Source: Cellulomonas sp. JZ18
GTDB lineage: Bacteria; Actinomycetota; Actinomycetes; Actinomycetales; Cellulomonadaceae
Reading direction: 5' to 3'
DNA: 64,000 nt
NCBI RefSeq assembly: GCF_009720485.1
Contig: NZ_CP045245.1
Location: forward strand, 2,046,001 to 2,110,000
The notes under the pieces are model-generated. The model ran no database searches. It was not told the DNA's origin and was given only the letters and a program-made list of their open reading frames with translations. Both the position numbers and the translations under genes were made by a program. The number at the start of each line of letters is the position of its first letter. The first letter of the stretch is position 1. Positions 9,019-20,006 of the stretch are shown one piece after another.

Positions 9019-10984
9019 CAGCGGTCGCTCCCCTCGGGACGCCCGCTGCCGGGCGCGTCGGTGCCGGCCGCGGAGGCGTCGTCGGCGTCGGTCGTGGTCT
9101 CCTGCTGCGCCGCCGCGGCACGGGCCGCGGCCCGCCGCTCGGCGATGGTCTGCTGGCCCGCGCCCACGGCGACGGCCTGCCTGCTCGGAGCGGGCGCGGC
9201 CGAGGACGTCCCGCTCGTGACGGGCTCGGCCCCTCCGGCCTCGCGGTCCGCGGTGACGACGCGACCGCGGCCGACGTAGCGGGGCCTGCCGGGCTCCACC
9301 CCGAGCCGCCGGGGGTCGAGCCCCGACCACGGGTGCCCGTGCGAGAAGAAGCGCGTGCGCGAGAGCAGCACCATCACCGGGTGCGTGAAGCACACGACGA
9401 CCAGCAGGTCGATGACCGTCGTCAGTCCCAGCGTGAACGCGAACCCGCGCACGCCACCGACCGCGGCGAAGTAGAGCACGATCGCCGCGAGGAGGTTCAC
9501 CGCGTCGGACGCGAGGATCGTGCGCCGGGCGCGACGCCAGCCGGTCTCGACGGCCGCAGCCAGAGAGCGGCCGTCGCGCAGCTCGTCGCGGATGCGCTCG
9601 AAGTACACGATGAACGAGTCGGCCGTGATGCCGATCGCGACGATGAGGCCCGCGACGCCCGGCAGCGAGAGGCGGTAGCCCTGCCACCACGACAGCAGCG
9701 TGATCACGCCGTAGGTCAGGACCGCGGCGATGACCAGCGAGGCCACCGTCACCAGACCCAGGGCCCGGTACTGGATCAGCGAGTACACGACGACCAGGAC
9801 GAGACCGAGCAGCCCCGCGAGCAGACCACGCTGCAGCTGCTCGGAGCCGAGGGTCGCCGAGATCTGCTCCTCGCTCTGCACCGTGAAGCTGATGGGCAGG
9901 GAGCCGAAGCTCAGCTGATTGGCGAGCGCGGCGGCGGAGTCCCGCGTGAAGGTGCCGGAGATCTCGGCCTGGCCGTTGGGGATGACCTCGTTGACCGACG
10001 GCGCGGAGATCACGAGCGCGTCGAGCACGACCGCGAACTGGTTGAGCGGCTGCTGCTGCGTGGCCAGGCGCGTCGTCGTCTCCGTGAACTTCGGCGTGCC
10101 GGAGGACGTGAACTCCAGGTTGACGACCCACTCGTTCGTGGTCGCGCCGCTGGGCAGCGTGCGCAGGCCCGACGTCGCGGTGTCGATGTCCGAGCCCTCG
10201 ATCTCGACCGGGCCGAGGATGAACTTCGCCGTCCCCTCCTGGTCGCAGGTGACGAACGCCTTGTCCGCGGCGCCGGGGACGCCGCCCGTGCGGTTCTCCG
10301 GGAGGGTGCAGTCGAGCTCGTCGAACTGCGCCTGGACCGCGGGCGTCACGTAGTACGCGAGGTCGCTCGGGCTCGTCGGCTCGGCCGTGGCCGGCTCGTC
10401 GGACGGCTCCTCGGCGGCGGCCGTCTCCGCGGGGCCGGGGTGGCCGCGGCCTCACCCTGGGCGCCCTCGGCGGAGTCCGCGCCCTCGACCGCGTCGCCGC
10501 CCTCCGCTGCGGGGTCGGCCGCGGCCGCGGACTCCTCCGGTGTCGGCGTCGCGGACGCGGCCGGGTCCTCCTGCGTCGTCGGCGTCGGCGCGCCGACGAC
10601 GAGGACGGGGCGGAACTCCATCTGCGCCGGCGTGCGGACGAGGTCGAGCGTCTCCTCGCTCGGCCGGCCGGGCAGGGCCACCACGATGTTCGTGTTGCCC
10701 TGGCTCGTGATCTCGGCCTCGGCCACGCCGGACGCGTCGACCCGCTGCCGGATCACGCCGATCGCCTGCGCGATCGTCTCCGGCGTGACGTCCCCCTCCG
10801 CCTCGGCGACGGGCTCGAGGATGATCTGCGTGCCGCCCTCGAGGTCCAGCGCCAGGCTCGGGGTCAGGTCGGCGTCTCCCCAGCGGTTCCCGGCGAGGAT
10901 CGTCGCGAAGATCGCGCCGATCAGGACCCCGAGGGTGACGAGTGTGCGGATCGGCCGTTCACGGCGGCGAGGAGGAGGGGCCAA
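9018..10984 (-). CDS. secD: Protein translocase subunit SecD, one-base frameshift in the read
   Basis: Membrane subunit of the Sec accessory complex. The N-terminal part has the first membrane helix (IRTLVTLGVLIGAIFATILAG), the periplasmic start DLTPSLALDLEGGTQIILEP and VIRQRVDASGVAEAEI. It is followed by an Ala/Glu/Pro-rich actinobacterial insertion in the first periplasmic domain. The frame is lost inside this insertion, in the G4/C2/G4 stretch 10431-10440, and resumes as YYVTPAVQAQFDELDC. The C-terminal half has P1 (TSSGTPKFTE), helices 2-6 and GVAGLIVAIGITADSFIVYFERIRDE. I chose the TTG at 10984 since it precedes the conserved APPPRRRERPIR by codon spacing and follows a purine-rich stretch; the start is uncertain. 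Lies in the yajC-secD-secF-apt unit. Confidence 0.88.
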
Positions 10985-11064
10985 CGGAGTTCTTCTCTCG
11001 TGCGCGCACCGGACGCGGGCGGCCGGTGGGATCGAGGCCCGGGCGTCGTCGCCCGGGCCGGCGG

Positions 11065-11469
11065 TCACTTCCTGTCGGTGTCGTCGTCGTCGCGCCGCGG
11101 GTTCTCCGGCGGCAGCGACGACAGGTCGTCCGGCACCTCGATGACGTCGTCGCCGCGGCGGTCCGCAGCGGTCACGTCGTCCTCGACGACGACCTCCTCG
11201 GCGTCCTCGACGACCGGCGGGTCGACCTTGCGGGCGATCGCGGCCTTGAGCCAGCGGGTCTGCGAGCCCGGCGTGGACTCCAGCGTCACCACGTCGCCGT
11301 CGACGGCCGTGACGGTGCCGAAGAGGCCCGAGCCGGTCATGACCTCGTCGCCCACCTGGAGGGTGTTGCGCAGGTCCATCATCTCGCGCTGCTGCTTGCG
11401 GGTGCGGCTCGACATGAACCACAGCGCCGCGAAGGCGACGAGCAGGATGACGAGGAACGAGTAGTCCAT
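11065..11469 (-). CDS. yajC: Preprotein translocase subunit YajC
   Basis: Small single-pass membrane protein of the SecDF-YajC complex. The 134-residue protein starts with one membrane helix (YSFLVILLVAFAALWFMSS) followed by the family's basic patch and hallmark LQVGDEVMTGSGLFGTVTAVDGDVVTLES. The last 50 residues are acidic and probably disordered. It is the first gene of the unit, 80 bases before secD, with a probable -10 element upstream. Confidence 0.9.
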   Translation of the reverse strand: MDYSFLVILLVAFAALWFMSSRTRKQQREMMDLRNTLQVGDEVMTGSGLFGTVTAVDGDVVTLESTPGSQTRWLKAAIARKVDPPVVEDAEEVVVEDDVTAADRRGDDVIEVPDDLSSLPPENPRRDDDDTDRK

Positions 11470-11508
11470 GAGGTCGGGAATCTCCGCATCGGTGTCGACG
11501 TCCGCCGC

Positions 11509-11514
11509 AGTCTA
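11509..11514 (-). promoter_or_regulatory. Probable -10 element (TAGACT) of the yajC-sec operon
   Basis: TAGACT on the minus strand, 40 bases upstream of the yajC ATG and downstream of the ruvB terminator hairpin. No clear -35 box is seen. Confidence 0.45.
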
Positions 11515-11547
11515 GGCGCCGCGGCCGGAGCCTCCAACGTCCGTCCG

Positions 11548-11566
11548 CGCCGGGGGGTTCCCGGCG
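11548..11566 (-). terminator. Hairpin terminator after ruvB
   Basis: A 7-bp GC stem (CGCCGGG with CCCGGCG) and 5-base loop lies 12 bases after the ruvB stop and before the yajC promoter. Confidence 0.5.
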
Positions 11567-11578
11567 TGGTGGCCCTGC

Positions 11579-12634
11579 TCAGCCGAACAGGGTGTCGGCG
11601 GGTGCCGGCCGGTCCAGCCCGAGGTGGTCCCACGCGGCCGGCAGCGCGACGCGGCCGCGCGGCGTGCGGCCGACCAGGCCCTCCCGCACGAGGAACGGCT
11701 CCGCGACGGTCTCCACCGTCTCCGGCTCCTCCCCCACGGCCACCGCGAGCGTGGTGAGCCCGACGGGTCCGCCGCCGAAGCGCAGGCACAGCGCCTCGAG
11801 CACCGACCGGTCGAGTCGGTCCAGGCCCCGCGCGTCGACCTCGTAGACCTCCAGGGCGGCCCGCGCCGCAGCGAGCGTCAGCCGCCCGTCGCCGCGGACC
11901 TCGGCCCAGTCGCGCACCCGCCGCAGCAGACGGTTCGCGATGCGCGGGGTGCCGCGGGACCGGCTCGCGATCTCGGCGGCCGCGTCACCGTCGAGGGGGA
12001 CGCCGAGGAGCCCGGCCGAGCGCAGCAGGACGCGCTCCAACTCGTCGTCGGCGTAGAAGTCGAGGTGCCCGGTGAACCCGAACCGGTCGCGCAGCGGCGC
12101 CGGCAGCAGACCGGCCCGCGTGGTGGCCCCCACGACGGTGAACGGCGGCAGCGACAGCGGGATGGCGCTGGCACCCGCGCCCTTGCCGACGACGACGTCG
12201 ACCCGGAAGTCCTCCATCGCGACGTAGAGCAGCTCCTCCGCCGGCCGCGCGAGGCGGTGGATCTCGTCGAGGAAGAGCACCTCGCCCTCCTCGAGCGAGG
12301 ACAGCACCGCAGCGAGGTCGCCGGCGTGCTGGATCGCCGGGCCGCTGGTGACGCGCAGGGACGTGCCGAGCTCGGCGGCGATGATCATCGCGAGCGTCGT
12401 CTTGCCCAGACCCGGCGGCCCGGACAGCAGGACGTGGTCGGGCGCGCGGCCGCGGTTCATCGCCGCGTGCAGCACGAGCGACAGCTGGTCGCGCACCACC
12501 CGCTGGCCGACGAACTCGTCCAGGCGCCGCGGCCGCAGCGCGGCCTCGGCGGCCCGCTCGAGGTCGTCCGCCCCCGGGCGCACGAGCGACTCCGCCGCCG
12601 TGCCGGCGACCTCCCGGGCGTCGTCGTCACGCAC
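11579..12634 (-). CDS. ruvB: Holliday junction branch migration ATPase RuvB
   Basis: Hexameric AAA+ motor that drives branch migration with RuvA at DNA crossovers. The 351-residue protein has the family opening [12 protein letters not shown], Walker [12 protein letters not shown], Walker [10 protein letters not shown], sensor region [11 protein letters not shown] with LRDRFGF, and the C-terminal winged helix ending [17 protein letters not shown]. Length and order are normal. The GTG start overlaps the ruvA stop by 8 bases, showing translational coupling in ruvC-ruvA-ruvB. Confidence 0.95.
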   Translation of the reverse strand: MRDDDAREVAGTAAESLVRPGADDLERAAEAALRPRRLDEFVGQRVVRDQLSLVLHAAMNRGRAPDHVLLSGPPGLGKTTLAMIIAAELGTSLRVTSGPAIQHAGDLAAVLSSLEEGEVLFLDEIHRLARPAEELLYVAMEDFRVDVVVGKGAGASAIPLSLPPFTVVGATTRAGLLPAPLRDRFGFTGHLDFYADDELERVLLRSAGLLGVPLDGDAAAEIASRSRGTPRIANRLLRRVRDWAEVRGDGRLTLAAARAALEVYEVDARGLDRLDRSVLEALCLRFGGGPVGLTTLAVAVGEEPETVETVAEPFLVREGLVGRTPRGRVALPAAWDHLGLDRPAPADTLFG

Positions 12635-13241
12635 GCGAGCCGCCCAGCACCCGCAGCGCCGCGCGCAGCACGCCCGGCACCTCGTCCGCCCCGACGGGCT
12701 CGGCCCCGCCGTCCAGGACGCCGGTCACCGCGTCCTGCGCCGCACGCAGGGGCCAGCCGAGGCCGACGAGCGCGTCGACCACCTGGTCGCGGTGGTCCGC
12801 GGAGCCCGCCGCGGGCGCCGGGGCGCCTGCCGCCGGCGTCGGCGCACCGAGCCGGTCCCCGAGCTCGAGGACGATGCGCTGCGCGCCCTTGCGGCCGATC
12901 CCCGGCACGCGCACGAGCGCCGCGAGGTCCTCGTCGGCGACCGCCCGGCGCAGCCCGTCCGGCGTGTGCACCGCGAGCATCGCGAGCGCGAGGCGCGGAC
13001 CCACGCCGGTGACGGTCTGCAGCACCTCGAACACGTCCCGCTCGTCCGCGTCGGCGAACCCGAACAGCGTCAGCGAGTCCTCGCGGACGACGAGGGACGT
13101 GAACAGGCGTGCCGGCTGCCCGACCCGCAGGCCCGCGAGCGTCGTCGGCGTCGCCTGCACGAGCATCCCGACGCCGCCGACCTCGACGACGGCGGAGTCG
13201 AGCCGCACCGTCAGCACCGTCCCGTGCACCGACGCGATCAC
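12627..13241 (-). CDS. ruvA: Holliday junction DNA helicase subunit RuvA
   Basis: Tetrameric protein that binds the four-way junction and loads RuvB. The 204-residue protein has the N-terminal OB fold beginning [12 protein letters not shown], the helix-hairpin-helix motifs ([16 protein letters not shown] and [19 protein letters not shown]), and a C-terminal UBA-like domain ([20 protein letters not shown]) joined by an Ala/Pro linker. I chose the GTG at 13241, because it begins the conserved sequence and has GGGAGG 8 bases upstream; a further upstream in-frame start is unlikely. Confidence 0.93.
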   Translation of the reverse strand: MIASVHGTVLTVRLDSAVVEVGGVGMLVQATPTTLAGLRVGQPARLFTSLVVREDSLTLFGFADADERDVFEVLQTVTGVGPRLALAMLAVHTPDGLRRAVADEDLAALVRVPGIGRKGAQRIVLELGDRLGAPTPAAGAPAPAAGSADHRDQVVDALVGLGWPLRAAQDAVTGVLDGGAEPVGADEVPGVLRAALRVLGGSRA

Positions 13242-13334
13242 CGCACGCACCTCCCGATCCCGCACCCCGCCGCGGCGGCGGGCGCACGGCTGCTCACTGT
13301 GCCACAGGGGCGAACACGTGTACGAACGACACGC

Positions 13335-13901
13335 TCACGCGCGGCGTCGCGCGGCCTGCTCCGCCGCCGCCCAGGCGCGCTGCGCCGCCGTGAGCGACCC
13401 CGGCGCGCGCTGCGGCGCACCGAGGGCGCCGGCCGGGCGCCACAGGTGGCAGATCGCCAGCGCGAGGGCGTCCGCGGCGTCGGCCGGGCGCGGTGCGGTC
13501 TCCAGGTCCAGGAGCCGGCGGACCATCGACTGGACCTGCGCCTTGTCCGCCCGGCCGCTGCCCGTCACCGCCGCCTTGACCTCGCTCGGCGTGTGCATCG
13601 CGACGGGGATGCGGCGGCGCGCGGCGGCGACCAGGGCCAGCCCGGCGACCTGCGCGGTGCCCATCACGGTGCTCACGTTGTGCTGCGCGAACACCCGCTC
13701 GACCGCGACGGTGTCCGGCGCGTGCTCCTCGAGGTACTCCTCGATCCGGCGCTCGATGCGCAGCAGCCGCTGGTCCACGTCGAGACCCGCGTCGGACGTC
13801 GCGACGTCGACGGCGACCATGCGCAGGCGCCGCCCGGGCAGGCCGTCCACGACCCCCAGGCCGCAGCGGGTGAGACCGGGGTCGACTCCGAGGACGCGCA
13901 C
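13335..13901 (-). CDS. ruvC: Crossover junction endodeoxyribonuclease RuvC
   Basis: Cuts Holliday junctions symmetrically. The catalytic acidic residues of the RNase H fold are visible: Asp7 in [14 protein letters not shown], Glu68 in [11 protein letters not shown], and Asp141/Asp144 in [13 protein letters not shown]. At 188 residues it has a somewhat long Ala/Arg-rich C-terminal tail, typical of actinobacteria. First gene of ruvCAB, 93 bases upstream of ruvA and separated from yebC by a strong terminator. Confidence 0.95.
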   Translation of the reverse strand: MRVLGVDPGLTRCGLGVVDGLPGRRLRMVAVDVATSDAGLDVDQRLLRIERRIEEYLEEHAPDTVAVERVFAQHNVSTVMGTAQVAGLALVAAARRRIPVAMHTPSEVKAAVTGSGRADKAQVQSMVRRLLDLETAPRPADAADALALAICHLWRPAGALGAPQRAPGSLTAAQRAWAAAEQAARRRA

Positions 13902-13948
13902 GCGCCCATCGTCTCAGCCCGTGCCGCGCGGACCGTGCAGGCACGACA

Positions 13949-13980
13949 GCGCGCCGGGACCCGGCGGGGTCCCGGCGCGC
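13949..13980 (-). terminator. Strong hairpin terminator after yebC
   Basis: A perfect 13-bp stem (GCGCGCCGGGACC and its complement) with a 6-base loop, starting 10 bases after the stop of the YebC gene. Confidence 0.75.
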
Positions 13981-13990
13981 CGTCGGTGCC

Positions 13991-14746
13991 TCACTCGTCG
14001 TCGAGCTGCGCCATGACCTCGTCGGGGGCGTCGAAGTTCGCGTACACGTTCTGGACGTCGTCGGAGTCCTCGAGAGCGTCGATCAGCTTGAGGATCTTGC
14101 GCGCACCGTCCACGTCGACCTCGATCTGCGTCGAGGGCCAGAACACGACGTCCGCGGAGTCGTACTCGATGCCGGCCTCCTGCAGGGCCGTGCGGACGGG
14201 CACGAGGTCGGTCGCCTCGGACAGCACCTCGAACTGCTCGCCGAGGTCGGTGACCTCCTCGCCGCCGGCCTCGAGCACCGCCTCCATCACCGCGTCCTCG
14301 TCGGTGCCCTCCTTCGGCACGATGACGACGCCCTTGCGGCTGAAGATGTACGACACCGACCCCGGGTCGGCCATCTGGCCGCCGTTGCGCGTGAACGCCA
14401 CGCGCACGTCGGAGGCCGCGCGGTTGCGGTTGTCGGTGAGGCACTCGACCAGGACGGCGATGCCCCCGGGGCCGTAGCCCTCGTACATGATCGTCTGGTA
14501 GTCGGCGCCGCCCGCCTCGGCACCCGAACCGCGCTTGACCGCGCGGTCGATGTTGTCGTTCGGCACCGACGACTTCTTCGCCTTCTGGATGGCGTCGAAG
14601 AGCGTGGGGTTGCCGGCGGGGTCACCGCCGCCCGTGCGGGCCGCGACCTCGATGTTCTTGATGAGCTTCGCGAAGAGCTTGCCGCGCTTCGCGTCGATCA
14701 CGGCCTTCTTGTGCTTGGTGGTGGCCCACTTGGAGTGACCCGACAT
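13991..14746 (-). CDS. yebC: YebC/PmpR family protein
   Basis: Cytosolic YebC-family protein, annotated as a transcription regulator and more recently linked to helping ribosomes through difficult sequences. The 251-residue protein starts with the hallmark [25 protein letters not shown], then [34 protein letters not shown] and the C-terminal PSTQIEVD block. It commonly sits between pdxT and ruvC, as here. Full length, no oddity. Confidence 0.93.
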   Translation of the reverse strand: MSGHSKWATTKHKKAVIDAKRGKLFAKLIKNIEVAARTGGGDPAGNPTLFDAIQKAKKSSVPNDNIDRAVKRGSGAEAGGADYQTIMYEGYGPGGIAVLVECLTDNRNRAASDVRVAFTRNGGQMADPGSVSYIFSRKGVVIVPKEGTDEDAVMEAVLEAGGEEVTDLGEQFEVLSEATDLVPVRTALQEAGIEYDSADVVFWPSTQIEVDVDGARKILKLIDALEDSDDVQNVYANFDAPDEVMAQLDDE

Positions 14747-14821
14747 GCCTCGTCTACCCTCCGTCTCCGCTGGTCCGGTGGCGCGCTGCCCCGCACGTCG
14801 ACGGTGCCGGGCGCCGCGAGC

Positions 14822-15433
14822 TCACCGGCTCTCGCGGACGATCTGCACGAACAGGCGGTGCACCCGCGTGTCCCCGGTCACCTCCGGGTGGAACGAGGTG
14901 ACGAGCACAGGGCCCTGGCGCACCGCGACGATCCTACCGGCGGCCGGACCCTCCTCGACGCGGCCGACCACCGTCGCGGCCGGCCCGACCTCCTCGACCC
15001 ACGGCGCCCGGATGAACACGGCGTGCACGGGCTCCTCCGCCGAGCCCTCGACGCCCTCGATCGCCAGGTCGGTCTCGAACGAGTCGACCTGCCGGCCGAA
15101 CGCGTTGCGCCGCACCGTGATGTCGACGCCGCCGAGCGTGCGCTGCCCCTCGATGCCGCCGAGGATGCGGTCGGCGAGCAGGATCATCCCCGCGCACGAG
15201 CCGTAGGCCGGCATGCCGTCGCGCAGCCGCTGCTGCACGGGCTGGAACAGGTCGAACGCACGCAGCAGCTTGTCGATCGTGGTGGACTCCCCGCCGGGGA
15301 CGACGAGCGCGTCGACCGCGTCGAGCTCGCTCCTGCGCCGGACGCCGACCGCGCGGGCACCCTCGTGCTCGAGGGCGGCGACGTGCTCGCGCACGTCGCC
15401 CTGCAGGGCCAGGACACCGATCGTGGGACTCAC
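14822..15433 (-). CDS. pdxT: Pyridoxal 5'-phosphate synthase glutaminase subunit PdxT
   Basis: Class I glutaminase that supplies ammonia to PdxS for vitamin B6 synthesis. The catalytic triad is present: Cys80 in [12 protein letters not shown] and the His181/Glu183 pair in SFHPEVTGD. Other family blocks are [21 protein letters not shown] and [20 protein letters not shown]. The GTG at 15433 starts the conserved sequence and lies 8 bases after a TAGGAT -10 element, so the message may be leaderless. It is downstream of pdxS but separated from it by a Nudix gene. Confidence 0.93.
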   Translation of the reverse strand: MSPTIGVLALQGDVREHVAALEHEGARAVGVRRRSELDAVDALVVPGGESTTIDKLLRAFDLFQPVQQRLRDGMPAYGSCAGMILLADRILGGIEGQRTLGGVDITVRRNAFGRQVDSFETDLAIEGVEGSAEEPVHAVFIRAPWVEEVGPAATVVGRVEEGPAAGRIVAVRQGPVLVTSFHPEVTGDTRVHRLFVQIVRESR

Positions 15434-15441
15434 GGACGACG

Positions 15442-15447
15442 ATCCTA
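15442..15447 (-). promoter_or_regulatory. -10 element (TAGGAT) giving a likely leaderless pdxT transcript
   Basis: TAGGAT on the minus strand ends 8 bases before the pdxT GTG and no Shine-Dalgarno sequence fits between them, the pattern of leaderless actinobacterial genes. Confidence 0.5.
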
Positions 15448-15506
15448 GGTCGCGCGCGGCCCCGCCCCGGCCGCCGCCGGCGCACCCGCGCGGTGCAGGC
15501 GTGGCC

Positions 15507-16108
15507 TCACTCCCGGGCGAGCCCGAGGTGCCGCACCTGCCCGTCCCACACGAGCACGGACCGCACGAGCTCCGCCAGACCGGCCGGGAAGACCTCGATG
15601 TCGACGGCGGCCAGCGCGTCGAGGTCCCACCAGCGCAGCTCGTCGATGACGTCGAGCTCCACGTCGGTCCATCCCGCGCGCGACAGCGCACCCACGTCGG
15701 TCGAGCGCACGCGCGCGAGGAAGATGTCCTCGTCCTGGCGGCAGTGCCGTGCGAAGAAGTCGAAGATCGCCGAGCGCGTGAACACCGGACCGACGAGGTC
15801 CTCGGCGTGCAGCGCGATGCCGGTCTCCTCGCGCACCTCGCGCACGGCGGCCGACCGCGGGTCCTCGCCGTCGTCCAGCCCGCCGCCCACGGTGAACCAC
15901 CAGGAGCGGTCCGGCTGGTCGGCGTCGTGCCCGCGCACCAGCAGGACGCGGTCGTGCTCGTCGAGCAGGATGACGCGCGCGGCCCGCCGGAACAGCAGAC
16001 CGTCCGGCCCGAGCCGCCACTCCGGCCCGAAGCCGCGGACGGCACCGCCCCCGTCCTCGCCGGCGGGCGGGGCGGGGGCGGTGCCGGGGTCCTGCGGGAG
16101 CGGCGACG

Positions 16109-16112
<4 letters not shown>
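15507..16112 (-). CDS. Nudix hydrolase
   Basis: Hydrolyses a nucleoside diphosphate linked to another moiety; the substrate is not known. The Nudix box [24 protein letters not shown] fits GX5EX7REUXEEXGU. Residues 1-25 are a flexible Pro/Gly segment; the fold follows with [24 protein letters not shown] and WWFTVGGG. The GTG start overlaps the pdxS stop, so it is co-translated with pdxS and lies between pdxS and pdxT. That position suggests a housekeeping or B6-linked role, but the sequence does not show one. Confidence 0.85.
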
Positions 16113-17023
<911 letters not shown>

Positions 17024-17107
17024 TGCAGACCTCTTCGATCCAGGGTTCGGGACGAGCGACGCTCCGGGGCGCGCCCTCGAGCGCCGGCCGCCGCGGTCGG
17101 ACGCCAC

Positions 17108-17113
17108 ATCCTA
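17108..17113 (-). promoter_or_regulatory. Probable -10 element (TAGGAT) of the pdxS operon
   Basis: TAGGAT on the minus strand overlaps the stop of the preceding gene and would give a leader of about 80 bases before pdxS. Confidence 0.4.
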
Positions 17114-17830
17114 GTTCGTCGCGCTCCCCGCGGGTCCGCGCGTCCCACCGGCGCGCGGGGCGCTGCCCTCCCCCGGACGGGCCAGCCCCGCCGGCCACGC
17201 GTCGTCCAGCTCCACCGTGCGCGGCTCGGGCGCGTGCCCCGCCAGGCGCAGCGCCCGGACGACCAGCCCGCGGCGCACGCGCTGCGTCTGGGCGACCGCC
17301 TCGTTGTGGAAGCGCCGGGCCAGCTGCACCCGGTACCACGCGGCCGCGAGGGCGTCGAGGAGCTCCTGCCCGCCGGGGTCCGCGGCGAGGCCTGCGACCT
17401 CGTCGACGTCGTCCAGCACCTCGTGCAGGGCGGCGGTCAGCTCGCTCTCCACGAGACCGCGGTCCGCGCCCGGCGTGGGTCCCGGCGGCGTGGCACCCCC
17501 GCGCCCGCCGGCGTCCGCGCGCAGCAGGACCCGCAGGTCCGCCGGCAGCAGGCCCGAGGGCACGTCCCCGTCCGCGCCGCTGGCGCTGAGGGCGGCCCAC
17601 GCGGCCTCGCCGACGACGACCGAGCTGGCCGGGTCGAGCAGACCGCTGGTCGCGAGCTCCGCGGCGACCGTCGCCCGCCGCACGAGCTGCGCCTCGACCA
17701 CCGCCCGCGACGCCCCGACCTTGCGGTGCAGCCGGTCGAGGCGGCTCGCACGCACCCAGACCAGCCAGAGCAGCAGCGCCAGGACCGCCACGACGAGCAG
17801 CACCGCGTCGGTCCAGGCCGTGCCGTTCAC
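17111..17830 (-). CDS. Membrane-anchored LemA-like protein
   Basis: A 239-residue protein with one N-terminal membrane helix (DAVLLVVAVLALLLWLVWV) and a helical cytosolic body. The segments RLDRLHRKVGASRAVVEAQLVRRATVAAELA and YRVQLARRFHNEAVAQTQRVRR resemble the helical repeats of LemA family proteins; the match is by pattern and is moderate. The GTG start overlaps the pimA stop (GTGA), making it the last gene of the thrS-HIT-pgsA-acyltransferase-pimA unit. The function is unknown; the C-terminus is Gly/Pro-rich and disordered. Confidence 0.6.
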   Translation of the reverse strand: MNGTAWTDAVLLVVAVLALLLWLVWVRASRLDRLHRKVGASRAVVEAQLVRRATVAAELATSGLLDPASSVVVGEAAWAALSASGADGDVPSGLLPADLRVLLRADAGGRGGATPPGPTPGADRGLVESELTAALHEVLDDVDEVAGLAADPGGQELLDALAAAWYRVQLARRFHNEAVAQTQRVRRGLVVRALRLAGHAPEPRTVELDDAWPAGLARPGEGSAPRAGGTRGPAGSATN

Positions 17831-19041
17831 GCCCGGCTCCGGCGCAGCTCGAGCAGGCGCGCCCCGCGCAGCGACGACGGGTCCTCGCCCACCGGCGCAT
17901 CGCGCCCGGCGACCGCCATCTCGTACACCGCGAGCACCTGGTCCGTCACCGCCGACCAGTCGTACCGGCCGACCACGCGCGCCGCGTGCGCGGTCACCGC
18001 GGCCCGCCGCGCGGGGTCGCCGAGCACGGCGAGCAGGGTCCGCGCGAGGTCGTCGTGGTCGCCGGTGCGGAACAGCACGCCCGCCTCCCCGTCGTCGAGC
18101 ACGCGCGCGAACGCGCCGAGGTCGCTCGCGACGACCGTCGCGCCGGCCGCCATGGCCTCGACGAGCACGATGCCGAAGCTCTCCCCGCCCGTCTGCGGCG
18201 CCACGTACACGTCGGCGGACGCGAGCAGCCTCCCCTTGTCCTGCTCGCTGACGCCGCCGAGCAGCTCGACCGCGCCCGCACGCGCACCGAGCGCCTCCCG
18301 CGCCTGCTCCTGCCCGGTCTCACCCGTGCCCGCGACGAGGACGCGCGCGCCCGGGTACCGGTCCAGCACCGCGGGCAGCGCGCGCAGCAGCACGGACAGC
18401 CCCTTGCGCGGCTCGTCGAGCCGGCCGAGGAACGCGATGGTGGGCGCCTCGGGCGTCCCCGTCCAGCGCTCGTCCCGGCCGGCGGACGCGAACGTGTCGA
18501 CCCAGACGCCGTTCGGGATGACGACGGCGTCGCCGCCGAGGTGCTCGACGAGCGTGCGCCGGGCGTCCTCGGAGACGGCCACGCGCAGCGAGATCTTCTC
18601 GAGGGACTGGCGCACGAGCGGGTACGCCACCTGCAGCGAGCGCGAGCGGACCAACGACGTGTGGAAGGTCGCGACGACCGGGCCGTCCGCGATCCACAGC
18701 GCGAGCATGCCCAGGCTCGGCGTCACGGGCTCGTGCAGGTGCAGCACGTCGAACCGTCCGGCCGCGAGCCAGCGCCGCACACGGTTGGCGGTGACGGGGC
18801 CGAACGTCAGGCGCGCGACGGAGCCGTTGTAGTGCACGGGCACCGCGCGCCCCGCCGGGACGAGGTACGGCGGCACGGGCGTGTCGTCCGCGGCGGGCGC
18901 GAGCACCGACACCTCGTGCCCGCGGGCGAGCAGCGCCTCGGCGAGGTCGCGGACGTGGAACTGCACGCCGCCCGGGACGTCGAACGAGTACGGGCAGACG
19001 AGGCCGACGCGCAGCGGGCGCGTGGCCGTGGGCGCCGTCAT
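17827..19041 (-). CDS. pimA: Phosphatidyl-myo-inositol mannosyltransferase PimA-like
   Basis: GT4 glycosyltransferase that transfers the first mannose from GDP-mannose to phosphatidylinositol on the inner face of the membrane, the first step to PIMs and lipomannan. The GT-B fold is visible: N-terminal LRVGLVCPYSFDVPGGVQFHVRDLAEAL, VLHLHEPVTPSLGMLAL, and C-terminal IAFLGRLDEPRKGLSVLLRAL and GGESFGIVLVEAMAAG (the E-x7-E motif). 404 residues. It overlaps the acyltransferase gene upstream (ATG inside its stop) and follows pgsA, the classic actinobacterial PI-mannoside operon. Confidence 0.9.
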   Translation of the reverse strand: MTAPTATRPLRVGLVCPYSFDVPGGVQFHVRDLAEALLARGHEVSVLAPAADDTPVPPYLVPAGRAVPVHYNGSVARLTFGPVTANRVRRWLAAGRFDVLHLHEPVTPSLGMLALWIADGPVVATFHTSLVRSRSLQVAYPLVRQSLEKISLRVAVSEDARRTLVEHLGGDAVVIPNGVWVDTFASAGRDERWTGTPEAPTIAFLGRLDEPRKGLSVLLRALPAVLDRYPGARVLVAGTGETGQEQAREALGARAGAVELLGGVSEQDKGRLLASADVYVAPQTGGESFGIVLVEAMAAGATVVASDLGAFARVLDDGEAGVLFRTGDHDDLARTLLAVLGDPARRAAVTAHAARVVGRYDWSAVTDQVLAVYEMAVAGRDAPVGEDPSSLRGARLLELRRSRA

Positions 19042-20006
19042 GCGCCACCCCCGGCGTCCGCGCCGGCGCGCACCGCGGCGTCCCGGGCGGGGTCCAGGTC
19101 CTCGACGAAGACGCGCTGGAGCATGTGCCAGTCCTGCGGACGGGCGTGGATGGCCTCGGCGACGCGGTCGACCCACGCCTGCGTGACCGCGCGCACCTGG
19201 TCGGCCCGCGGGACGTCCGTCGGCACGGGGACCACGGCCCCGAACGTGATGACGATCCCCCACGGGCTGCCGGCCGCGCGCCGGCGGGCCCCGTGCAGGC
19301 GCTCGTAGGTGATCGAGGTGGGCACGAGCGGCGCCCCGCTGCTCACGCTCAGCGCGGCCGGACCCGCGGCCACGCGTGCGCGCCGGCCGAACAGGTCCAC
19401 CTCGACCCCGCGGGCCGTCAGGTCCCGGTCCGCGAGCAGGGGCAGCAGGCCCGGACCGGTGCGCACGACACGGGTCAGCCGGCGGAAGACGTCGCCGCCC
19501 CCGGTGAGCGGCACGATCGTCAGGCCGATGCTCTCGCGGAACGCGACGAACTCCTGGAACAGGGCCTCGGGCTCGAGCCGCTCGGCGACCGTGGTGACGG
19601 GTGCGAGGTGCACGGTCGCCCACGCACCCGCGAGGTCCCAGTTGCCCATGTGCGCGAGCGCGAGCAGGACCTGCCGTCCCTCGTCCAGGTGCGGCTGGAC
19701 GTGCTCACGGCCCGTGACCCGCACGCGCGCCGCCACCTGTGCCGGGGTCAGCGCGGGCAGCGTGAAGGCCTCGCCGAAGTAGCGCAGGTACGAGCGCATG
19801 CCGGCGCGGGACAGCCGGCGCAGCGCGCGGGCGTCCAGCTCGGGCCGCACGCGGGCGAGGTTCGCCTCGAGGCGGCGCACGCCGCCGCCCCGGCGCGCCC
19901 ACGTCACGTCCGCCGCGACCGCCGTCAGCGCCCGGACGACGGGAGCGGGCACGCGTCGCCCGTACCGCCACGCCAGCTGGTAGGCCCGTGCGACGTCGAC
20001 CCTCAC
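19038..20006 (-). CDS. Phosphatidylinositol mannoside acyltransferase (PatA-like)
   Basis: Membrane-associated LpxL/HtrB-type acyltransferase that adds a fatty acid to the mannose of PIM1 or PIM2. The catalytic HX4D motif is HMGNWD in LALAHMGNWDLAGAW. Other family blocks are MRSYLRYFGEAF, ESIGLTIVPLTG, LLADRDLTARGVEVDLFG and SVSSGAPLVP. The GTG at 20006 overlaps the pgsA stop, and the gene overlaps pimA at its end. 322 residues, standard length. Confidence 0.88.
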   Translation of the reverse strand: MRVDVARAYQLAWRYGRRVPAPVVRALTAVAADVTWARRGGGVRRLEANLARVRPELDARALRRLSRAGMRSYLRYFGEAFTLPALTPAQVAARVRVTGREHVQPHLDEGRQVLLALAHMGNWDLAGAWATVHLAPVTTVAERLEPEALFQEFVAFRESIGLTIVPLTGGGDVFRRLTRVVRTGPGLLPLLADRDLTARGVEVDLFGRRARVAAGPAALSVSSGAPLVPTSITYERLHGARRRAAGSPWGIVITFGAVVPVPTDVPRADQVRAVTQAWVDRVAEAIHARPQDWHMLQRVFVEDLDPARDAAVRAGADAGGGA